In this document: in pieces, positions 40,094 through 45,542 of the stretch
Layout: each line of letters begins with the position of its first letter
Position numbering within the stretch: the first letter of the stretch is position 1
Origin: JAGDXZ01 sp049966915
Lineage (GTDB): Archaea > Micrarchaeota > Micrarchaeia > Micrarchaeales > CABMGC01
Length of the DNA stretch: 45,542 nucleotides
Reading direction: 5' to 3'
Assembly (NCBI GenBank): GCA_049966915.1
Contig: JBMFTS010000002.1
Span: 1 to 45,542 of the forward strand
Program-made: the position numbers and the translations under genes
Notes under the pieces: generated by a model
The model's input: the letters and a program-made list of their open reading frames with translations, nothing else
Told to the model about the DNA's origin: nothing
Database searches by the model: none

Positions 40094-40123
40094 AGTGCCC
40101 CAATTCTTATTGCAAACACACGC

Positions 40124-40801
40124 TTATATCTTTTTCATAACTGCGAAGAGATGGAGCAACGAATACGGCGCGATGTCTATTGTTTCAAGCACTTCAAATT
40201 TTTCAGACACCGACTCGATGAATGCGTCATATACTTGCCTCGGCCTTTTGCTGCTGTCTATGCTCTGCGACTTTATGGCAACGTATGCATAGCCGCCTTT
40301 CTTTAGCAACTGGCTGTTTCTTAGCAGTATCTCCGCTTGCATTCTTGAAGACACGTCTTGGTAAAGCACATCGGTCTTGCCGGTGTCGTTTTTGTAGAAA
40401 TCGGGGTCAAGGGCATCGTGTAGTATGGGCAGCATGTTTGTGCGCTTCTCGCAAACCTTTATGAGTTCGCGCAGGCTCCTTTCGGCTATGTCTATGCAGT
40501 ACACCGCGCCCTCTTTTCCGACTATGTCGCTTACGTGGCTGCATGTCGTGCCAGTGGCTGCGCCCAAATACAGCACAGCGCTTCCAGGCGATATGTGAAA
40601 CTCCTTAAGCCCTTTTAGTATTGCTGCGGCAAGCTTGCTCCTGTATGGGTTCCATATCCTGTATTCTGTGCCTTTCACGCTGACAAGTTCTTCGCCGTAT
40701 ACTTTTGTGCCAGGCACAAAATTTACCGTGGCGAGCTTGCCGTCTACGCTGAAAACGCCTTCGAACAGTTTTTCCAATGACATGCACTTGCCCTTGTGCA
40801 T
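40124..40801 (-). CDS. flpA: Fibrillarin (rRNA 2'-O-methyltransferase)
   Basis: 225 aa. The S-adenosylmethionine-dependent enzyme of archaeal box C/D RNPs, which with Nop5 and L7Ae methylates rRNA and tRNA riboses. Fibrillarin motifs: VYGEELVSVKGTEYRIWNPY near residue 34, the SAM loop YLGAATGTTCSHVSDIVG near 77, YQDVSSRMQAEILLRN near 140, and AIKSQSIDSSKRP near 175 with the catalytic Lys. The first ATG (40801) is 26 nt from an AT-rich TATA candidate (40821-40830), but MSLEKLFEG at 40783 is a possible start. The divergent histidine kinase shares the same AT-rich patch. Confidence 0.96.
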   Translation of the reverse strand: MHKGKCMSLEKLFEGVFSVDGKLATVNFVPGTKVYGEELVSVKGTEYRIWNPYRSKLAAAILKGLKEFHISPGSAVLYLGAATGTTCSHVSDIVGKEGAVYCIDIAERSLRELIKVCEKRTNMLPILHDALDPDFYKNDTGKTDVLYQDVSSRMQAEILLRNSQLLKKGGYAYVAIKSQSIDSSKRPRQVYDAFIESVSEKFEVLETIDIAPYSLLHLFAVMKKI

Positions 40802-40819
40802 ATTCTATTTCACTGCTAA

Positions 40820-40832
40820 CTTTTTATTTTTG
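40820..40832. promoter_or_regulatory. Shared divergent promoter patch (fibrillarin / histidine kinase)
   Basis: ACTTTTTATTTTT on plus reads as AAAATAAAAAGT on minus. It lies about 26 nt from the start codons on both sides (40801 minus, 40856 plus), so one AT-rich element may serve two leaderless transcripts. Confidence 0.4.
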
Positions 40833-40855
40833 CTATGCATATGCGTTAGCGGGCG

Positions 40856-43114
40856 TTGCCAGTGCAATTGACACTCGAGAACCTGCTTGCAGAAGCGTTT
40901 GAAGTGGTAGCCAATGCTAGCAACGCGGACGCGTTGTTGCAGAACTATGGCAAATTCCTGGAAACGAGGTTTGATGCCGACGCGGTTATGGTGCAAGACG
41001 TGTACACGAGCCAGAGGCAGACAAGCGAATTCCAAGAATTCATAATCAACACGCGCAAGCCCTATGTGGACAACAAGCTAAGCAGCTATTCAGCGTTTTC
41101 AGAGCTTGTCGGCTACTACAACAGAGGATACAAGAGCAGCATAACCTTGCCTGCAATAGCAGAATCGAAGCCTGTAGCTTTGCTCACGCTGCTTTCTAAG
41201 AGCGAAGAGAAGTTCGGCGAAGATGTGCAAAGGCTGCTCGTGCCGATGGCGCAGCTGCTTGGCTACGCCTTTGTTGCAAAAACAGAACGCGACAGGAGCG
41301 TAAGTCTTGCCAGATATTTCGACGCAGCTTTCAACTCGCGCATGCCACAGCTCATGCTTGGCAGTTCCGGCGCGATAGTAAAGGCGAACAAGGAGTTCAT
41401 GGAGCTGTTCGGCAAGACGCAAAAAGAGGTATACGGCAAACCCGTGACCGAGTTTTTTGACGTTTCAGGCCAAAGCCTCGGTGCTTTGTCAAACGGGTCG
41501 GTTCTCGAAGCAAGAGACAAGCAAGGCGGCAGGGTTTTCATGCTGTCCGGCAGCGCAGTAAGCGACAGCATAGTGCACGTGCTTGCGTATGACGCCACGC
41601 GACTCAAGGAACTCGAGGCGGAGCTTAAAATAGCAGAAGAATCGCAGCACGAGGCGTTCATGCTTTTGAACAGCAGCACAGGCATAATCTGGGCCAGCGC
41701 CAACACAGCTAAGATTTTTGGAATAGACGCGCAGGAGCTCGTTGGCAGAAAGCTCTCAGACCTGTCGCAGGACATAGACATCGCCAGCTGCAAGCAGCTG
41801 CCGTGCAGCATTGTTGCAAAAATAAGCACTGGCAACGGCAACACGGTCGAGGCAAAGTTGCTGTTTCAAAAAAGCTATTTCGGGTATTCGTGCGTGCTTG
41901 CCAACAGCAGCTTTGACAAATACGTTAGCAATGTGCAGAACTATATTAGAAACATAGCCGAGGTTTCGGCTGATGCCATAATAACTGTGGATTCGCTCGG
42001 CTATGTGGTGTCGGCTAACAAGAGCGCAGAGAAGCTCCTGGGCTACAAGCTTGCCGACATTTCCGGAAGCGCTCTTTCGTCGCTCTATTTTGACGACGAT
42101 TCGCAAAGGCTTTTGAGTTCTTCGCTTTCGCTGTCAAAGGAGCGCGGCCTTGTCGGCAGCGCGTTCGTTAATTTGCGCACAAGGACCGGGGAAGCCCTGC
42201 CGTGCGAGCAGAGCGTGCTGAGGCTTGTAGATGAAAGCAACAGCACAACAGGATACATGCTGATCTACAAGGAGCTTGCAACAAAGCGCCTTGTCGAAAC
42301 GCTGCAGGACGACCTTGACAAGGCAAACAGGCAGGCGTCAAACTACAAGGCGGAGAGTGACCTCAAGACCCAGTTCATCTACAACATCTCGCACGACCTC
42401 AAGACGCCGCTAACAAACATAAAGGGCTTCGCAAAGCTGCTTTACGAAGGTTCGTTCGGCGAGCTCAGTGCAGAGCAGAATGAGCACTTAAACATAATAA
42501 TAAGCGAGTCGGAAAGGCTGATGCAGCTCATACAGCAGATCCTGGACGTGGCAAAGCTGTCTTCGGGCAAGATAAAGCTCGACCTGCAGAAGATACGGTT
42601 TGAGGAACTTGGCAACAACCCGAGCATAAAATCGCTCGCGGAGATGGCTCAGAAGAAGGGCTTGGCGTTCGAATGGCATGTCGATTACAACGTGCCTGAG
42701 TTCATAGGCGACCCGAACAGGATAATTCAGGTGCTTGTAAACCTGATAGGCAACGCGGTGAAGTTTACCGAGCACGGCGGCATACGCGTCAGCGCCTTCA
42801 GGAAAGGGAAGAATGTCAGAGTGGAAGTTTCAGATACGGGCATAGGCATAAGCAAAGAAGACAAGGCGAAGCTTTTCAGGAAGTTTTACCAGCTGCAGCA
42901 CAAGGGGCTGACTAAGCAGGAGGGCTCCGGTACTGGTCTGGGCCTCGTGATAGCAAAGGAAATAGTGAATCTTCACGGGGGCAAAATAGGTGTTATTTCC
43001 GAGCCGGGCAAGGGCAGCACTTTTTGGTTTACGTTGCCGATATACGGCAAGAAGCACAAGGAAAAGCAGCAAAAAGGCGCAGAGCAAAGCCAGCAAGGCG
43101 AGCAGCAGCATTAG
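40856..43114 (+). CDS. Soluble GAF/PAS-type sensor histidine kinase
   Basis: 752 aa with no membrane segment. An N-terminal GAF-like domain (about 5-145), three PAS-like units (about 155-250, 262-350 and 362-472), a short coiled coil (475-505) and a complete kinase core. H-box ISHDLKTPLTNIKGF carries H513; the N box is NLIGNAVKFTEHG, G1 is DTGIGISKED, the F box LFRKFYQ and G2 GTGLGLVIAKEIV. It senses a cytoplasmic cue and should pass phosphate to a response regulator, but none is encoded in this window. The C-terminal tail is Gln/Lys-rich. The start is TTG 40856 or GTG 40862; the ATGs upstream run into a stop. Confidence 0.93.
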   Translation: MPVQLTLENLLAEAFEVVANASNADALLQNYGKFLETRFDADAVMVQDVYTSQRQTSEFQEFIINTRKPYVDNKLSSYSAFSELVGYYNRGYKSSITLPAIAESKPVALLTLLSKSEEKFGEDVQRLLVPMAQLLGYAFVAKTERDRSVSLARYFDAAFNSRMPQLMLGSSGAIVKANKEFMELFGKTQKEVYGKPVTEFFDVSGQSLGALSNGSVLEARDKQGGRVFMLSGSAVSDSIVHVLAYDATRLKELEAELKIAEESQHEAFMLLNSSTGIIWASANTAKIFGIDAQELVGRKLSDLSQDIDIASCKQLPCSIVAKISTGNGNTVEAKLLFQKSYFGYSCVLANSSFDKYVSNVQNYIRNIAEVSADAIITVDSLGYVVSANKSAEKLLGYKLADISGSALSSLYFDDDSQRLLSSSLSLSKERGLVGSAFVNLRTRTGEALPCEQSVLRLVDESNSTTGYMLIYKELATKRLVETLQDDLDKANRQASNYKAESDLKTQFIYNISHDLKTPLTNIKGFAKLLYEGSFGELSAEQNEHLNIIISESERLMQLIQQILDVAKLSSGKIKLDLQKIRFEELGNNPSIKSLAEMAQKKGLAFEWHVDYNVPEFIGDPNRIIQVLVNLIGNAVKFTEHGGIRVSAFRKGKNVRVEVSDTGIGISKEDKAKLFRKFYQLQHKGLTKQEGSGTGLGLVIAKEIVNLHGGKIGVISEPGKGSTFWFTLPIYGKKHKEKQQKGAEQSQQGEQQH

Positions 43115-43148
43115 CAGCAATTGCTTCGTACTGCTTGTGCTGACTGTA

Positions 43149-43745
43149 CTACTCGTTGGCTTGGCTTTTCAAAAATTCAGCAATTTTTGCGACAAATGCT
43201 TCGGGCTTGTCAAGGTAGCAAGCATGACCCGCGCCTTCCAGTATTGCGGTTAGAGCGCCAACGCTCTCGAATCTAGACACCCCGTCATCGGGATCGGATA
43301 TTTTGTCCTCGCTTCCCCACACGCCGAGCATAGGCACGTTTATTTTTTCCAAGTTTATTGAATCTAGGCCTACAGGTCCTACTGCAATTACTGCCTTTAT
43401 CGAATTGGCATTTTGCTCGGCGAACTTCAGCGCAAGATGACCGCTTGCGCTCGCGCCAAGCAACACTGGCCGTTTTTGTATTCTGTTTTTTATTAGCGCT
43501 TCAATCATGTCAAGCATCGCGCTTTCCGGCATGCGCTCCTTGTTTCTGCTATTGGGAAAGCCAGGCACGTCCAATGCAAAAGAAGCGTAGCCAATGCTTT
43601 TCAAAAATCTGACAAAGCCGAAGCGATCCCAGACGCTAGACTCGAAGCTATAGCCGTGCATCAGCAGAATCTTGTTGGCCTGCTCGGCGTCTGACTCGAA
43701 ATAAATTACGCGCTTGCCTTTGAAATCAAAACCCATCTGCTCCAT
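43149..43745 (-). CDS. Alpha/beta hydrolase
   Basis: 198 aa. The fold is shown by ILLMHGYSFESSVWD (oxyanion strand), LGASASGHLALKF (nucleophile elbow with Ser), GVWGSEDKISDP (acid) and ILEGAGHACYLDKPE (His). The small size and motif spacing resemble ABHD14-like or general serine hydrolases. The substrate is unknown. ATG 43745 lies 4 nt after the aIF1A stop; the longer frame overlaps that gene. It ends convergent to the histidine kinase. Confidence 0.88.
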   Translation of the reverse strand: MEQMGFDFKGKRVIYFESDAEQANKILLMHGYSFESSVWDRFGFVRFLKSIGYASFALDVPGFPNSRNKERMPESAMLDMIEALIKNRIQKRPVLLGASASGHLALKFAEQNANSIKAVIAVGPVGLDSINLEKINVPMLGVWGSEDKISDPDDGVSRFESVGALTAILEGAGHACYLDKPEAFVAKIAEFLKSQANE

Positions 43746-43749
43746 GCGC

Positions 43750-44055
43750 TCATTCCGGCAGGCTGTAGCCGCTTGCCTTAAGCCTTTCCTTGTCGCCAAG
43801 GCTGTAGCGCCAGACTATGTCGCCGCGCTCGCTGCTCTGCACAACCCACGGCTTTACCATTACTATGTCGCCTTCCTTTATCCAGAACCTTCTTTTGAGC
43901 CTGCCAGGTATGCTGCACAGTCTTTCGAACCCATCGGAGCACTTTACCCTGAATTTGGAAGCCCCCAGCGCCTGCGACACTACTCCAACGACCTCGCCGC
44001 TTTGCGGCAGTTTCAGTGCACTTTCCTGTTCTACAGGCGCGTTGTTTTTGCCCAT
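43750..44055 (-). CDS. eif1A: Translation initiation factor aIF1A
   Basis: 101 aa, an OB-fold factor that binds the 30S A site and helps start-codon scanning and subunit joining. Family segments: GEVVGVVSQALGASKFRVKC, GFERLCSIPGRLKRRFWI, GDIVMVKPW and GDIVWRYSLGDKERLKASG. Full length. It is 16 nt downstream of aIF2-beta, forming a translation-initiation operon. Confidence 0.96.
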   Translation of the reverse strand: MGKNNAPVEQESALKLPQSGEVVGVVSQALGASKFRVKCSDGFERLCSIPGRLKRRFWIKEGDIVMVKPWVVQSSERGDIVWRYSLGDKERLKASGYSLPE

Positions 44056-44071
44056 TTAATTACCTAGCACT

Positions 44072-44527
44072 CTACAACTCTTTTACGGTGTACCTTGCCC
44101 CGCAAGCTTCGCACACTATGACTTCATATCCGCGTTCTGTGCTTTCTATGTGCGTGTCAGGCTTGTGGCACTCCTTGCATATTACATACGTCTCGAAATA
44201 TTTTTTCAGCTTGTCGTTCAGCACATTAGGCTGGAACTTTGCGTTTATCACAAGCGTTTGGCCGTCTATGCTTGCCGGCGTGCCCAGCTCCTTTACGAAG
44301 AATCTCTCTATAAGCTCTGGCTTTCTCCTTGCTATGCTTGCTATCTGCGAAAAATTTCTTATGATGGTCTTCGTGCCTTGCACCATGGAGTCGACGCTTG
44401 GTATGGCAAAGTCCGCAGTTGCGGCGTTGGTGCTATTGGGCAATGAGGCGAACGCCCTGTCGAGCAGCCTTTCGTATTTGGCTTCTATTTCGTCCATGTT
44501 GTTTCCTTGTTGTTCTTGCATTTGCAT
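44072..44527 (-). CDS. eif2B: Translation initiation factor aIF2 beta subunit
   Basis: 151 aa. Beta subunit of the aIF2 heterotrimer that brings initiator tRNA to the ribosome. The core has KTIIRNFSQIASIARRKPE and RFFVKELGTPASIDGQTLVI. The C-terminal zinc ribbon has CKECHKPDT and CEACGARYT. The N-terminus is a short helix that binds the gamma subunit. ATG 44527 is about 26 nt from the TATA box at 44547-44558, so it is probably leaderless; MDEIEAKYER at 44497 is an alternative. Confidence 0.95.
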   Translation of the reverse strand: MQMQEQQGNNMDEIEAKYERLLDRAFASLPNSTNAATADFAIPSVDSMVQGTKTIIRNFSQIASIARRKPELIERFFVKELGTPASIDGQTLVINAKFQPNVLNDKLKKYFETYVICKECHKPDTHIESTERGYEVIVCEACGARYTVKEL

Positions 44528-44546
44528 ACTATTTTGTAAAGAAAAC

Positions 44547-44559
44547 CTTATTAATAAAC
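44547..44559. promoter_or_regulatory. Bidirectional TATA region (aIF2-beta / SRP RNA)
   Basis: CTTATTAATAAAC is nearly palindromic. It sits 20-30 nt from the aIF2-beta ATG (44527, minus) and 20-30 nt from the SRP RNA 5' end (44577, plus). Confidence 0.5.
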
Positions 44560-44576
44560 TGCTTGCTTAATTTATT

Positions 44577-44869
44577 GCAGCAGAGGGCGGGAAGCTCAGG
44601 GTTTCCCTAAGTCGCAAATCCCTGCATGGCGAGCCTCATGCGTGCGGAGTGCCACGTGTTCATGCAAAGCCTATGTGAAGGCGTTGAAGTCCTGCCTTTG
44701 GCGGTGGCTTTATATGCAAACCGGGCCAGGCCGGAAGGAGCAACCCTAAGTATACAGCGGCGCAATGCATTTGCGCTGCGTACAAAGAGCCATGCTCCAA
44801 AGATACAGGTCAGAGCCGTAGCATAGCAAACTTTGCATGTTGCCATGGTGCAGTGCACGCTTCTGCTGC
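44577..44869 (+). ncRNA. ffs: SRP RNA (archaeal 7S RNA)
   Basis: About 293 nt. The ends form a 10-pair helix 1: GCAGCAGAGG (44577-44586) with CTTCTGCTGC (44860-44869). The universal helix 8 motif, in which SRP54 binds the GGAA tetraloop and the asymmetric loop, is GCCAGGCCGGAAGGAGCA near 44725-44742. Helix 5 is supported by CATGCAAAG (about 44663-44671) pairing with CTTTGCATG (about 44830-44838). A further hairpin (GCGCAA-TTGCGC) follows helix 8. The RNA scaffolds targeting of secreted and membrane proteins. Frames inside it are not genes. It is followed by tRNA-Ser after 2 nt. Confidence 0.93.
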
Positions 44870-44871
44870 GT

Positions 44872-44955
44872 GCTGGGTTAGCCTAGTGGTAGGGCGGCAG
44901 CCTGCTAAGCTGTTTGGCCGAAAGGCCTTCGCGAGTTCGATTCTCGCACCCAGCG
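44872..44955 (+). tRNA. tRNA-Ser (GCT)
   Basis: 84 nt, a class II tRNA. The acceptor stem GCTGGGT/ACCCAGC is perfect. The anticodon loop CTGCTAA has anticodon GCT between stems GCAGC/GCTGT. A long variable arm (GGCC-GAAA-GGCC) marks serine identity. The T arm is GCGAG-TTCGATT-CTCGC. Discriminator is G73. CCA is not encoded. It lies 2 nt after the SRP RNA, so both probably come from one transcript. Confidence 0.95.
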
Positions 44956-45069
44956 TTTCAAAAATCACCGCTACTCGTATCGTTGAAAAGCAAAAAAAGC
45001 AAATTGGCGAATTGCCAAACTAAAACAACGCTCCGCTAACCCATAGGCACTATCAAAAGCAATTTCTGA

Positions 45070-45390
45070 TTACTGCGCTTCTTCGGTATCCGAAGAGTCC
45101 GCGTCGCTAGACTCGGGCTTAGATGCCGCAGCCGCTGCACCAGATACGGGTTCGCCTATTGCGAACTTCGTGCGCACTTCGACGATCTTCACAGTCAGCT
45201 TGTCACCAGGCTTTGTGCCTTTTACAAAGACAACAAATCCGTTGACCTTTGCGAGGCCGTCTCCGCGCGATGCTGTGCCTTCTATAGTTACTTCAACTAC
45301 GTCTCCTACTTTTACGGGTTTTGGCAAGAAATAGTTGGGGTTTAGTCCTCTTCTTTCTCCGCCAAATCCACCAGGTCTGTCTTCTCTCAT
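45070..45390 (-). CDS. TRAM domain protein
   Basis: 106 aa. A Gly/Arg-rich start is followed by a TRAM (OB-like RNA-binding) domain: VKVGDVVEVTIEGTASRGDG, LAKVNGFVVFVKGT and GDKLTVKIVEVRTKFAIGEP. An Ala/Ser/Asp/Glu-rich acidic tail closes the protein. Small TRAM proteins are common in archaea and have been proposed as RNA chaperones. The first ATG, 45390, is used rather than the preceding TTG. A TATA box (CTTTAAATACT, 45432-45442) is about 45 nt upstream. Confidence 0.92.
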   Translation of the reverse strand: MREDRPGGFGGERRGLNPNYFLPKPVKVGDVVEVTIEGTASRGDGLAKVNGFVVFVKGTKPGDKLTVKIVEVRTKFAIGEPVSGAAAAASKPESSDADSSDTEEAQ

Positions 45391-45431
45391 CAAATTTCCT
45401 TCTGTATTTTCTGTTAATTATTATTCCGATA

Positions 45432-45442
45432 GTATTTAAAGC
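45432..45442 (-). promoter_or_regulatory. TATA box of the TRAM protein gene
   Basis: CTTTAAATACT on the reverse strand; predicted start near 45412, leaving a leader of about 20 nt. Confidence 0.55.
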
Positions 45443-45448
45443 TTTGCG

Positions 45449-45463
45449 TTGGGGTTGCCCCAA
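45449..45463. repeat. Short perfect hairpin
   Basis: TTGGGG-TTG-CCCCAA is a 6-bp stem with a 3-nt loop just behind the TRAM promoter. Nothing else recognisable lies between here and the window end. Confidence 0.35.
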
Positions 45464-45542
45464 TAGTTGGCTCTGTCATAATATTCGGTTGATCAATGAC
45501 GTCAAATAAAAATAGGCACTTTTTGTTGCCTGCTCTATCAAG

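Noticed and set aside
44607..44858. 83- and 66-codon frames
   Set aside because: They fall inside the folded SRP RNA.

Overview
The window is chromosomal DNA of an archaeon. The markers are archaeal-type alanyl-tRNA synthetase, CDP-archaeol synthase, fibrillarin, aIF1A, aIF2-beta, a 7S/SRP RNA, a class III (archaellin/pilin-type) signal peptide, and TATA boxes about 26 nt upstream of many start codons. Short intergenic gaps, a 23S rRNA gene that stands alone with its own promoter, divergent rRNA positions and many unrecognised membrane proteins suggest a DPANN-type lineage, perhaps Micrarchaeota/ARMAN-like. That placement is an inference; no tree could be made. No CRISPR array, insertion sequence, integrase or phage gene was seen.

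Layout. 1-3.5 kb (minus): a lipid-carrier operon with a cis-prenyltransferase, a DUF2070 membrane protein and a dolichol-kinase-like protein cut by the window edge. 3.8-6.6 kb (plus): 23S rRNA, flanked by a 17-bp processing stem. 6.7-14.9 kb (plus): one six-helix membrane protein, then six tandem, divergent paralogous polytopic membrane proteins resembling VirB6/TrbL/CedA channel subunits in architecture. A Cas4/EXO5-like Fe-S nuclease follows directly, then alaS and carS. 19.1-29.2 kb (minus): a second block with a 779-aa membrane-anchored ectodomain protein, a 51-aa microprotein, a coiled-coil winged-helix protein, a zinc-ribbon membrane protein, a 100-aa helical protein, a VirB4/HerA-type ATPase, two paralogous membrane proteins that look like a detached VirB4 N-terminal domain, a Thr-rich secreted protein, a class III pilin-like protein and a CBS-domain protein. 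29.3-45.5 kb: tRNA-Cys followed by mostly housekeeping genes (RNase HI, phosphoesterase, PPDK, DUF763, an MBL-fold nuclease, TrxB, DNA polymerase IV, AMMECR1, fibrillarin, a soluble histidine kinase, an alpha/beta hydrolase, aIF1A, aIF2-beta), then SRP RNA, tRNA-Ser(GCU) and a TRAM protein.

The most interesting reading is that the two membrane-protein blocks, separated only by alaS and carS, encode one machine. It would be a chromosomal type IV secretion-like or Ced-like apparatus with a motor ATPase, detached VirB4 N-domains, an expanded VirB6-like family, a nuclease and a pilin. Possible roles are DNA import or exchange, or contact with a host cell. The parts are visible in the sequence; the shared function is inference. 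All family assignments are by eye from motifs; no database search was run.
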